DNA of 64,000 nucleotides from Strigamia acuminata (Eukaryota; Arthropoda; Chilopoda; Geophilomorpha; Linotaeniidae). The stretch spans positions 13,758,991-13,822,990 of the forward strand of contig OX442317.1 in NCBI GenBank assembly GCA_949358305.1, in the 5' to 3' direction. The translations under genes were made by a program, and so were the position numbers. Below are positions 35,715 to 45,740 of the stretch, piece after piece. The number at the start of each line of letters is the position of its first letter. Positions within the stretch are counted from its first letter, which is position 1. The notes under the pieces were generated by a model that saw nothing but the letters and a program-made list of their open reading frames with translations, ran no database searches and was not told where the DNA came from.

Positions 35715-37003
35715 TGTTGCGGTCAGTCAACAGGAACAGAGAAGAACTGAGATGTGGCGATTCGAAACTCCCGCCAACAAACTCAAACGATCGTATAGTG
35801 AAATTCGTACGTATACCGTGTTGAAATGCACTTGATTCGCCTCAAAATCTCCTGTTACATGAAGGTTTAACTGTTGGAAACACTTTTGCATGGTATCCAA
35901 GTGTTTGCTGATCCATTGGCCAGTCTGGGAAAAATGGTTTTCTACTCAGGACACATTGGAAATGGGTCAAAAGCAGAAAAGGTAAGAGTTAACATTAACA
36001 CGACTATTTTAATCAAATATAAAATGGCAACTGAATAATTACACATTATAATAGGATGGCACACGCCAAACCAATTGTCGGCAATTTACAATAAAGAAAT
36101 ACTCCGTTGCCATGGAAACGGAGGAAATGCAATTTCAAGCAAAGACAACAAATTACGAGAAATGTATTAAAAATAATGTGTAATAGCTCAAAATGAGCAC
36201 AAAAAACTCAGGAATAATAAAGTCTATCGTAACAACAAAATTCGTTAATCAAAACAATGAGAAAACAGCGAAAACAGTGATCGCTAAGCAGACAATTGGG
36301 CCTAACCAATCAAGGACAAGCAAAATGACATAATCATCAAGTTTGAATTTCAACACAAGAAATAACTTATGTAAACACTTTGAGATAAGTAAATAAGTTC
36401 AGGAAATGTAATTTCCAGCAAACAAGACACGTTTTAATGAAAGAACACTTGAAATCAACCGCAAACCGAACGAAACGATCTTGGACGGCAGCGCACATGC
36501 GGGGTCCGTCACGATCGCTCGTAGCAGAAAAACGGCTGTTCCGGGACGAAATTAGAGTGCACGAATCAACAGATCACCCCCAAATTAGTCTAAAACAATG
36601 TCAAAAACAATTCTAACCATCAAAATTCCGTCCAAACGGAAGGTTAGAAGTTTGAACAAAAAACCGAACTAGAACTTGAAATATGACGTCACGTCAATAA
36701 CACTAGTGAACTGTTTAACGACAAATGCACCAAATTTCACCCGAAATCACACAAATTGAGAAAAAATGAATAAAGTAACACAAAATCACGCAATAAACAC
36801 TAGAAATAAATGCAATAAACAATAGAATATCACATTTCATCAAACATCAGTATCTGAAAGCATTAAAAACATTTTAATAATGCAAAAATCCTGTAAATAA
36901 AAACTGAAATGTTATGCAAAATAAAACACACTTTGGAAACATTTATTCAGACACAAATTGGCAATAAAAGTAGTTTCTAAATTATTCCACGTTGTTTGCA
37001 ACA
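35715..37003 (-). repeat. 5' LTR of the BEL/Pao element
   Basis: 1289 bp with no visible difference from 28208-29496. It is followed by the target duplicate ATTC and satellite. Confidence 0.93.
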
Positions 37004-37499
37004 ATTCTCCCAAATCATTGCTTGGATGTTGCTAAAACTTACATTAAAGCTTTCTACTAAGGTTTAAACACTATTTCAAAACATTCAGAGACATTGGTCT
37101 TGTGATGTTTGTGCTAAGTCAACTGTGATGAGATCAAAAGTCTATTCTCCCAAATCATTGCTTGGATGTTGCTAAAACTTACATTGAAGCCTTCTACTAA
37201 GGTTTAAACACTATTTCAGAACATTCAGAGACATTGGTTTGTGGTGTTTGTGCTAAGTCAACTGTGATGTCAAATGAGATCAAAAGTTTATTCTTTCAAA
37301 TTATTGCTTGGATGTTGCTAACACTTACATTGAAGCCTTCTACTAAGGTTTAAACACTATTTCTAAACATTCAGAGACATTGGTCTTGTGGTGTTTGTGC
37401 TAAGTCAACTGTGATGAGATCAAAAGTCTATTTTCCCAAATCATTTCTTGGATGTTGCTAAAACTTACATTAAAACTTTCTACTAAGGTTTAAACACTA
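37004..37499. repeat. AT-rich tandem satellite, block C
   Basis: About 3.5 monomers between the BEL and Gag-only elements, continuing the phase of block B across the BEL insertion. The two retroelements therefore inserted independently into one array, 0.5 kb apart. Confidence 0.95.
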
Positions 37500-38129
37500 T
37501 GTCGTGATTCGACTTTGTGGTTAAAGATAATAAATAATACACTCGGGAATACAATATATTTCAAATACTGCTTTATTAAAACACGCTTACTAATACAAAT
37601 ATAAGTCAAGATGTTTCCTGTGTTGGTCCTCGGATTCGGCTGCGAATACGAGTTGCCGCTAAACAATGGCGGATCCAATTGTTTAGTCCTACGCGTGGTC
37701 TATGTTTGTTGTCTAGGGTATTTCCACGTGTTGTTATGAACACGCGAGAATTCGCTTTCTCGTGCGAATTAAACGAATATCGTTCGAATATTTATTCTAG
37801 CGTAGATTGGCTACGCTAAATAAACGTGGCTGTTGTACAGTTGAGATGGTCAGCGGGCACCGGTCCTCGATCAATCCGTGAAACGGCCTGAAAGGTGAGG
37901 TAAATGGTGCTCTTGCTGAAATGTGGTAACTGTAGTCTCATTTCCGGTCAAGCCTCGGTCTTATATACTGACCGGAAGTGACGTCATATATAGATTATTC
38001 TGATTATTCAGATCCGCAGAAATGCGAGACTAGTCAATCTAGTCTATTTCTAGTAGCGCTCCTGGCGGTCGGATTCATCAACACGATAAATCTTATCAAT
38101 TTATCTTCAGGTGATTCGGAATCACCACA
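37500..38129 (-). repeat. 3' LTR of the Gag-only element
   Basis: 630 bp. The coding-strand polypurine tract abuts it at 38132-38142. Confidence 0.93.
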
Positions 38130-38131
38130 CG

Positions 38132-38142
38132 TCCCTCCCCAA
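38132..38142 (-). other. Polypurine tract
   Basis: On the coding strand TTGGGGAGGGA, two bases from the 3' LTR. This is the normal position of the plus-strand primer and confirms the minus orientation. Confidence 0.75.
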
Positions 38143-38422
38143 GAATAAACTATCGGGACCAAACCAACGTTTGCAGGTTGGCCAAGAAAACTACTTATTT
38201 TATGAAATAATTTACATCTGAATAAACTTTTTGTGATGAATTTAAAATGAGAACGAGAGATACTCAAATTTTTAAAATAGGTCAACATAACTGGCCTTAG
38301 TCTTGGGGATAACTGGTTATTCCAGTGTCGCTGGACTGCTGAGTTTTTTCTCAGCTTGGTGATTAGTTTTTTGATCAGTTCGAAATCTATGGGTGACGAG
38401 ATTTGCGCAGACGGAGTTATCT

Positions 38423-41400
38423 TTATTCCGCCTGCGAACGCCAGTTTTTTGCCATGTTGTCAAATTTAGCGGTGAATTCCTTCATGATTCTCTCTTGTTC
38501 TTTACCGAGCATTTTCAGCAATTCTTCTCGCTCTGCAACTTTTTCGTCGACTTTTTGCTTTGCTCGTTCAGGACAATCCTGTCGCCAATGGCCGTCCTCC
38601 CGGCAGAAGTTGCAGGGACCGCTCTTTCCTCCCTCTCGGTTGACTGGTCCCTTCGTGTACTCTCTGTAACAAGAAGACGAGATCAAATCTAAATGGTCTT
38701 CCGATCTATCCTCAGCACTAGACGTCTTTGTTTGGTAAGCGTTCCCAGGAGGCGGTATGGGGTTTGACCCGCTATTATTCCTTTTTGATAGAAGTGGTTC
38801 GATATTTCCGTTTAGATAATTCCGTGATTGGAGCAGCTTAGTTGAGTCTATGCTGCGCTCCTGTATTCGTTGCTGTCGAGCCACTCCTAGAGCTCGTTCT
38901 TCTTTTGTCAGATTTTCGTTATACCGAGCACTTACTTCGGTGTGTTTTTTCTCGACGAAAGCGAGGATGGCTTTGAAATTATCCCCTTTAGGAGCGTTCA
39001 TTTCTCGTAGGACTTTGGTTGCGGTTTCGTTTAGTCCTTGTTCGAACAGAGCTTTCTGAGCGTGTTGGTCAAATGGTTTGTCCATTTCACGGAACAGGCT
39101 GTCGGCTCGTTGTACGTACTCTCTCAGAGTTTCCCCGGGAGCTTGTTTCATAGAGCTTACTCTTTTCTGGATTTCCTGGCTCGTCTCGCCATATTGATTG
39201 TGGAACTTTATGACGAAGTCTTCCCAGTTTCGGGGTTGGACATCAGCGTACCAGTTTCGGGCTCGTTCTATCAGCATTTCTGGTATTCCGCGTGAAACCA
39301 TTTCGTCGGGTTCCGCTCCCAAACGATTAATCGTCAGGGCGACCTCGTCCAAAAACAAGTTGCCAGCGTTCCAGGATCCGTCGAACTTAATTAGTCTCAG
39401 GGTCGTCCACTTGATGTTGTTATCCTTGCGAGAATACAGCCATCGGTCCGCGGAGTAACGTTTCAACAATCCTTCGCTTCGATCGTCTTCCTCGATCTCT
39501 TGGCCACGGCTTTGTTGAAGTTTTTGGTCCATGGCCTGAAGGAGTTCGTCTTTCATCGTCCGTAGTTGGTTGCTTAGCGAGTCAGTCTCACTAAGCAGCG
39601 GTGATGATCGGGGATTGCCGGAAGGGAGGCTTGGGTAATGCGTACCGTTGCCTGTCAGTCCGAACTGATTGTGTTGGAACGACGTTTGTCCTGATGATCC
39701 CGCGGTGTTCGGATTATTTGTGAGATCTTGTGCCACTGTTGAGTTATCGGGGTTCGATTTCTCCGGAGCGGAGGTTCGGCTCAATTTTGTTCCGGGCGGT
39801 ATCATGTCGTCCAGTCGGGTTCCCGTGAGGGCTCCGTCCACTTTTTTGATAAAAACGTAGGAGTCTCTCCCAGCATATGCTTCGGCGGCGTGTTTCTTTT
39901 CAAGGTGGTTTTTAACGGCATTAATCTCCTCGAGCGTCGGCATGGCTAGTTTATTACGACCTGCTTCGTTTCGTATCTGGTTCTTTTGATTTATACATCT
40001 GATTAGTTCGGCGTTAGGGTCGCTTGGGTTAGTATTACTGGTTTGGCCAGTTTTCATTGCGAATGAGTTTTTCATTGCCCATGATTCAGCACCCTGATTA
40101 TTTCTTCTATCTTGTATAAACGCCTCGTAGAGTTCCTTCTTGACTTCGTCCGATTCGTTTACGATACTGTCTAGTACGGTGACTCGGATACTGAGGTGAG
40201 ATGTCAGAGAGTCGATGCTTTCGCTGTCTGAAGTTTGCTCGTCGTTTTTCTTGACCGGGGGTTGAGTTGAATTGACCCGGCACCGTTTCTCTTCTTGATT
40301 TGTAGAGTCTTCGGCTGTTCGTTTTTCCGTTCTCTCGTTGACCAGATCGATCACCCTACTTAATTCTTCGTAAGGGTCCTTATCCTGATCTATCTCGATA
40401 CCGTGAGCGCAAGCCACTCGCGTCACTTCGATGGCCTTTGCTACTAACTCCTTTGCTGAAGGGGATCGCTCTGGGGAATTCTGCAAGGAGTTGTTCTCCG
40501 AGCGTTGACCCAACCCATTGCTTAATGGCTGGATTTCATGATCTCTTGCCATTTCTCGTTCGATGATTCTTTGTTTTGCTAGTAATTCTCGGGCCAATTC
40601 TCGCTCCATTACTATTTGTTTTTCTTGACTCTCCTTGGCGGCGGCTGTTTGCCTCGCTTGACGTTCGCGAGCTATTTCTTGTTCCATTGCGGTGACTTTT
40701 TTGCGGTGCTCTTTGGCTAGTTCTTCCATTAATTCAGCCTTTCTCTCCTCCAAGGCGTCTATTCTCGCCTGATCAGCAATCTCACGTTCCATCTCGGCTC
40801 GTTTTTCTGTTATTTCTCGAGCTATTTCGCGTTCGAATGTGGCTCGTCTATCTGCCGCCTTTTCTTGCCTTGCCTGATTTGCTCGGGCTCGTTTGCGCAA
40901 TATTGCGGTTTGTGTTGTGGTCGTACTATTGAAGAGGGTCATTTGATCTCTTTTGGGAATCGACCGTGGCGAATTTGGCAGCGAAATCGATGGTGTTAGT
41001 GAACGATGAAGCGTTAATCGTTTCAATTTGTTTTGACGGTCGTTTTCATCGTTTAATCCGCTGTTGTTTGGGTCATTTGGATCGTCGAAACTATGGATAG
41101 GTGAGTCCTGTCCGTTTTCTTCGATTAGAATTTCGTCGTTATCTAACTCATTGGTTGGATCGTGGTCGCTATGGATTGGTGGGTTTTCGAATAATTTAGT
41201 GAAAATATTCTCTCCGTGAGAGGTTCCTGGTCCTTCGAATTCTCCGCCCGAAAACTGGAGCTTTTTTGCAATCGGGTTAGTTTCTTCTGTTGGAATTTCG
41301 GTCGAGTTAGTCTCAACTTTGTTTTCGTGAATTCGAGCTTCCGGCGTCAAGAGTGGATCGTAGACCGTTCCATCCTGACGTTCACGTTCTTGTCTTTGCT

Positions 41401-41461
41401 TGTAACGTGTTTCACGATCGCTAGCGGTGGCTGCATAATTATTTGAATCCGATTTCGACAT
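38423..41461 (-). CDS. Large Gag protein of the Gag-only element
   Basis: A 1012-aa intact frame. Residues 1-180 are polar and disordered; about 185-310 is a charged, Arg/Glu/Ala-rich predicted coiled coil; 311-680 is low-complexity with short conserved-looking patches. A retrotransposon gag (capsid-like) domain lies at about 685-845, with the typical pattern ending in QALFE/GL-like residues near 800-812. One CCHC zinc knuckle, C950-x2-C953-x4-H958-x4-C963, is followed by a short charged tail. Gag proteins of Gypsy elements are usually 300-500 aa, so this one is unusually long at its N-terminus. No stop or frameshift is seen. The 280 bases between the stop and the polypurine tract contain no pol remnant that I recognise. 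Confidence 0.9.
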   Translation of the reverse strand: MSKSDSNNYAATASDRETRYKQRQERERQDGTVYDPLLTPEARIHENKVETNSTEIPTEETNPIAKKLQFSGGEFEGPGTSHGENIFTKLFENPPIHSDHDPTNELDNDEILIEENGQDSPIHSFDDPNDPNNSGLNDENDRQNKLKRLTLHRSLTPSISLPNSPRSIPKRDQMTLFNSTTTTQTAILRKRARANQARQEKAADRRATFEREIAREITEKRAEMEREIADQARIDALEERKAELMEELAKEHRKKVTAMEQEIARERQARQTAAAKESQEKQIVMERELARELLAKQRIIEREMARDHEIQPLSNGLGQRSENNSLQNSPERSPSAKELVAKAIEVTRVACAHGIEIDQDKDPYEELSRVIDLVNERTEKRTAEDSTNQEEKRCRVNSTQPPVKKNDEQTSDSESIDSLTSHLSIRVTVLDSIVNESDEVKKELYEAFIQDRRNNQGAESWAMKNSFAMKTGQTSNTNPSDPNAELIRCINQKNQIRNEAGRNKLAMPTLEEINAVKNHLEKKHAAEAYAGRDSYVFIKKVDGALTGTRLDDMIPPGTKLSRTSAPEKSNPDNSTVAQDLTNNPNTAGSSGQTSFQHNQFGLTGNGTHYPSLPSGNPRSSPLLSETDSLSNQLRTMKDELLQAMDQKLQQSRGQEIEEDDRSEGLLKRYSADRWLYSRKDNNIKWTTLRLIKFDGSWNAGNLFLDEVALTINRLGAEPDEMVSRGIPEMLIERARNWYADVQPRNWEDFVIKFHNQYGETSQEIQKRVSSMKQAPGETLREYVQRADSLFREMDKPFDQHAQKALFEQGLNETATKVLREMNAPKGDNFKAILAFVEKKHTEVSARYNENLTKEERALGVARQQRIQERSIDSTKLLQSRNYLNGNIEPLLSKRNNSGSNPIPPPGNAYQTKTSSAEDRSEDHLDLISSSCYREYTKGPVNREGGKSGPCNFCREDGHWRQDCPERAKQKVDEKVAEREELLKMLGKEQERIMKEFTAKFDNMAKNWRSQAE

Positions 41462-41537
41462 TTTTTTGGTTCGATTTGACTCAAACGATTTCGATATCCC
41501 GGTATTTCTCAGTTTTGTCGTAAGGTTAGCAAATTCT

Positions 41538-41555
41538 ATCCCGGACAGGCCCCCA
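41538..41555 (-). other. Primer-binding site, proline-tRNA type
   Basis: Coding strand TGGGGGCCTGTCCGGGAT, two bases inside the 5' LTR. The standard proline-tRNA primer site is TGGGGGCTCGTCCGGGAT, so 16 of 18 bases match. This differs from the primer site of the BEL and coding-less elements. Confidence 0.8.
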
Positions 41556-41557
41556 CG

Positions 41558-42187
41558 TGTCGTGATTCGACTTTGTGGTTAAAGATAATAAATAATACAC
41601 TCGGGAATACAATATATTTCAAATACTGCTTTATTAAAACACGCTTACTAATACAAATATAAGTCAAGATGTTTCCTGTGTTGGTCCTCGGATTCGGCTG
41701 CGAATACGAGTTGCCGCTAAACAATGGCGGATCCAATTGTTTAGTCCTACGCGTGGTCTATGTTTGTTGTCTAGGGTATTTCCACGTGTTGTTATGAACA
41801 CGCGAGAATTCGCTTTCTCGTGCGAATTAAACGAATATCGTTCGAATATTTATTCTAGCGTAGATTGGCTACGCTAAATAAACGTGGCTGTTGTACAGTT
41901 GAGATGGTCAGCGGGCACCGGTCCTCGATCAATCCGTGAAACGGCCTGAAAGGTGAGGTAAATGGTGCTCTTGCTGAAATGTGGTAACTGTAGTCTCATT
42001 TCCGGTCAAGCCTCGGTCTTATATACTGACCGGAAGTGACGTCATATATAGATTATTCTGATTATTCAGATCCGCAGAAATGCGAGACTAGTCAATCTAG
42101 TCTATTTCTAGTAGCGCTCCTGGCGGTCGGATTCATCAACACGATAAATCTTATCAATTTATCTTCAGGTGATTCGGAATCACCACA
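41558..42187 (-). repeat. 5' LTR of the Gag-only element
   Basis: 630 bp, same sequence as 37500-38129. It is followed by the target duplicate ACTA and satellite. Confidence 0.93.
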
Positions 42188-44883
42188 ACTATTTCAGAAC
42201 ATTCAGAGACATTGGTCTTGTGATGTTTGTGCTAAGTCAACTGTGATGAGATCAAAAGTCTATTCTCCCAAATCATTGCTTGGATGTTGCTAAAACTTAC
42301 ATTAAAGCTTTCTACTAAGGTTTAAACACTATTTCAAAACATTCAGAGACATTGGTCTTGTGATGTTTGTGCTAAGTCAACTGTGATGAGATCAAAAGTC
42401 TATTCTCCAAAATCATTGCTTGGATGTTGCTAAAACTTACATTGAAGCCTTCTACTAAGGTTTAAACACTATTTCAGAACATTCAGACACATTGGTCTTG
42501 TGGTGTTTGTGCTAAGTCAACTGTGACGTCAAATGAGATCAAAAGTTTATTCTTTCAAATTATTGCTTGGATGTTGCTAAAACTTACATTGAAGCTTTCT
42601 ACTAAGGTTTAAACACTATTTCAGAACATTCAGAGACATTGGTCTTGTGATGTTTGTGCTAAGTCAACTGTGATGTCAAATGAGATCAAAAGTTTATTCT
42701 TTCAAATCATTGCTTGGATGTTGCTAAAACTTACATTAAAGCTTTCTACTAAGGTTTAAACACTATTTCAAAACTTTCAGAGACATTGGTCTTGTGATGT
42801 TTGTGCTAAGTCAACTGTGATGAGATCAAAAGTCTATTCTCCCAAATCATTGCTTGGATGTTGCTAAAACTTACATTAAAGCTTTCTACTAAGGTTTAAA
42901 CACTATTTCAAAACATTCAGAGACATTGGTCTTGTGATGTTTGTGCTAAGTCAACTGTGATGAGATCAAAAGTCTATTCTCCCAAATCATTGCTTGGATG
43001 TTGCTAAAACTTACATTGAAGCCTTCTACTAAGGTTTAAACACTATTTCAGAACATTCAGAGACATTGGTTTGTGGTGTTTGTGCTAAGTCAACTGTGAT
43101 GTCAAATGAGATCAAAAGTTTATTCTTTCAAATTATTGCTTGGATGTTGCTAACACTTACATTGAAGCCTTCTACTAAGGTTTAAACACTATTTCTAAAC
43201 ATTCAGAGACATTGGTCTTGTGGTGTTTGTGCTAAGTCAACTGTGATGAGATCAAAAGTCTATTCTCTCAAATCATTGCTTGGATGTTGCTAAAACTTAC
43301 ATTGAAGCCTTCTACTAAGGTTTAAACACTATTTCAGAACATTCAGAGACATTGGTTTGTGGTGTTTGTGCTAAGTCAACTGTGATGTCAAATGAGATCA
43401 AAAGTTTATTCTTTCAAATTATTGCTTGGATGTTGCTAAAACTAACATTGAAGCCTTCTACTAAGGTTTAAACACTATTTCAGAACATTCAGAGACATTG
43501 GTCTTGTGGTGTTTGTGCTAAGTCAACTGTGATGAGATCAAAAGTCTATTTTCCCAAATCATTTCTTGGATGTTGCTAAAACTTACATTAAAGCTTTCTA
43601 CTAAGGTTTAAACACTATTTCAGAACATTCAGAGACATTGGTCTTGTGATGTTTGTGCTAAGTCAACTGTGATGAGATCAAAAGTCTATTTTCCCAAATC
43701 ATTTCTTGGATGTTGCTAAAACTTACATTAAAACTTTCTACTAAGGTTTAAACACTATTTCAGAACATTCAGAGACATTGGTCTTGTGATGTTTGTGCTA
43801 AGTCAACTGTGATGAGATCAAAAGTCTATTCTCCCAAATCATTGCTTGGATGTTGCTAAAACTTACATTAAAGCTTTCTACTAAGGTTTAAACACTATTT
43901 CAAAACATTCAGAGACATTGGTCTTGTGATGTTTGTGCTAAGTCAACTGTGATGAGATCAAAAGTCTATTCTCCCAAATCATTGCTTGGATGTTGCTAAA
44001 ACTTACATTGAAGCCTTCTACTAAGGTTTAAACACTATTTCAGAACATTCAGAGACATTGGTTTGTGGTGTTTGTGCTAAGTCAACTGTGATGTCAAATG
44101 AGATCAAAAGTTTATTCTTTCAAATTATTGCTTGGATGTTGCTAACACTTACATTGAAGCCTTCTACTAAGGTTTAAACACTATTTCTAAACATTCAGAG
44201 ACATTGGTCTTGTGGTGTTTGTGCTAAGTCAACTGTGATGAGATCAAAAGTCTATTCTCTCAAATCATTGCTTGGATGTTGCTAAAACTTACATTGAAGC
44301 CTTCTACTAAGGTTTAAACACTATTTCAGAACATTCAGAGACATTGGTTTGTGGTGTTTGTGCTAAGTCAACTGTGATGTCAAATGAGATCAAAAGTTTA
44401 TTCTTTCAAATTATTGCTTGGATGTTGCTAAAACTAACATTGAAGCCTTCTACTAAGGTTTAAACACTATTTCAGAACATTCAGAGACATTGGTCTTGTG
44501 GTGTTTGTGCTAAGTCAACTGTGATGAGATCAAAAGTCTATTTTCCCAAATCATTTCTTGGATGTTGCTAAAACTTACATTAAAGCTTTCTACTAAGGTT
44601 TAAACACTATTTCAGAACATTCAGAGACATTGGTCTTGTGATGTTTGTGCTAAGTCAACTGTGATGAGATCAAAAGTCTATTCTCCCAAATCATTGCTTG
44701 GATGTTGCTAAAACTTACATTAAAGCTTTCTACTAAGGTTTAAACACTATTTCAAAACATTCAGAGACATTGGTCTTGTGATGTTTGTGCTAAGTCAACT
44801 GTGATGAGATCAAAAGTCTATTCTCCCAAATCATTGCTTGGATGTTGCTAAAACTTACATTGAAGCCTTCTACTAAGGTTTAA
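42188..44883. repeat. AT-rich tandem satellite, block D (array edge)
   Basis: About 19 further monomers of the 140/147-bp types, including repeated runs of a multi-monomer block (TTTCCCAAATCATTTC variants at about 43550, 43690 and 44540). The array stops inside a monomer after AAGGTTTAA, at about 44883. No retroelement or degenerate transition lies at this edge. Confidence 0.96.
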
Positions 44884-45740
44884 CCTTCGGAAGCGAGTGC
44901 ACCCGCAAAATCCGCACTTTGGGAGTGACTATTCCTCGGATTCCGGCCGGACCAAACTCTTCCGGAAAATGTCCGGGGGAATGCTGAGAGTGCCGATAGA
45001 CGACATTCGATTTTATGTCGTGGATTTTTGTGCGGTTTGCGCCGTGTTTATTATTCGTACGAGATTTGGTATTTTCGCAGGGTTGTTGTCGCGCGAGATT
45101 CATCGGGGTAAAGCGAGTTCATCAACGACCTCGCCGGTGAATGTTGCTAAAAATCTGTGCAAGTGTTGTCAAATATTGCCGTGATTCGATGGAATTTTTG
45201 TCAGACATTGGGAAATTTTTTTTGACTTGTCCAACGCGCCAGTAAATCGAGCGTCCACACGCGCCCACATGCGTGAACAGTGCACTCGCCCTCCGCGCCC
45301 CGTCGGCGTAGGCGCCGGCCGTCCCCCCTTTCTCTCTCTCTCTCTCTCTTCCGCCCGGGAATCGCCCTTCCGCCCGTCACCGAATTTTGTCAATATCTGA
45401 TAAATTTCCACAGAATTGCAGCGACATTGTACGGGATATTTCTGCCCGATTTGACGGACTTATGTAAAACATTGTTGAAATTCCGTGGAAATTTATAAAA
45501 TATTGACAAAGGTTGGTGACCGACCCACGGCGCGTTGCGGCGCGGTCGGAGCACGCGACCCAATCCCCCCCTCCCCCCGTCCCCAAAAAACCACGCCCCG
45601 AGGAACCCCGAGGTTCGGTTTCCGACCGGGTCGCCTCTTGATCCGACCCGGGGCGCGTCACGGCGCGGTCGGAGGACGGCCCTCGCCCCCAAAAACCACA
45701 CTCCGGGTCACGTGGTCTCGCACCCGACTCTCTCAGTTAT
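44884..45740. other. Junction region without a recognised gene
   Basis: GC-richer unique sequence between the two satellites. It holds an imperfect inverted repeat (about 45375-45520), a CT microsatellite near 45332-45350, and a direct repeat of about 60 bp with the core CGGCGCGGTCGGA at about 45535-45600 and 45655-45710. Open frames up to about 100 codons exist on both strands but mirror each other through the inverted repeat and show no domain. Confidence 0.7.
45375..45520. repeat. Imperfect inverted repeat
   Basis: GTCACCGAATTTTGTCAATA at about 45378-45397, with following ATAAATTTCCACAGAATT, is mirrored by the complement of 45476-45518 (ending in ATTGACAAAGGTTGGTGACC). The arms are about 45 bp with roughly 80% pairing around a spacer that also partly pairs. 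It could be a MITE relic or a large cruciform. Confidence 0.6.

Larger units (their letters stand above)
28208..37003 (-). mobile_element. BEL/Pao LTR retrotransposon, full length
   Basis: An 8796-bp element read on the minus strand. LTRs at 28208-29496 (3') and 35715-37003 (5') have a constant offset of 7507 and look identical. On the coding strand they begin TGTTGCAAAC and end CCGCAACA. The target duplication ATTC (28204-28207 and 37004-37007) restores the satellite exactly. It contains a 0.84-kb leader and one intact 1773-codon polyprotein with all expected BEL/Pao domains, so it appears autonomous and recent. Unusually, no polypurine tract precedes the 3' LTR. Confidence 0.95.
37500..42187 (-). 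mobile_element. Gag-only LTR retrotransposon (TR-GAG type, Ty3/Gypsy-like)
   Basis: A 4688-bp element read on the minus strand. LTRs at 37500-38129 (3') and 41558-42187 (5') have a constant offset of 4058 and look identical. The outer ends form an imperfect inverted repeat (TGTCGTGATTC versus GAATCACCACA). The target duplication ACTA (37496-37499 and 42188-42191) restores the satellite. A primer site, a polypurine tract and one long gag frame are present, but there is no protease, RT, RNase H or integrase. The architecture matches terminal-repeat elements with a GAG domain described in plants. It needs Pol in trans. Confidence 0.92.

Noticed and set aside
38034-38288. 84-codon frame crossing the 3' LTR boundary of the Gag-only element
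   Set aside because: Spans the polypurine tract and LTR edge; no domain; probably chance.
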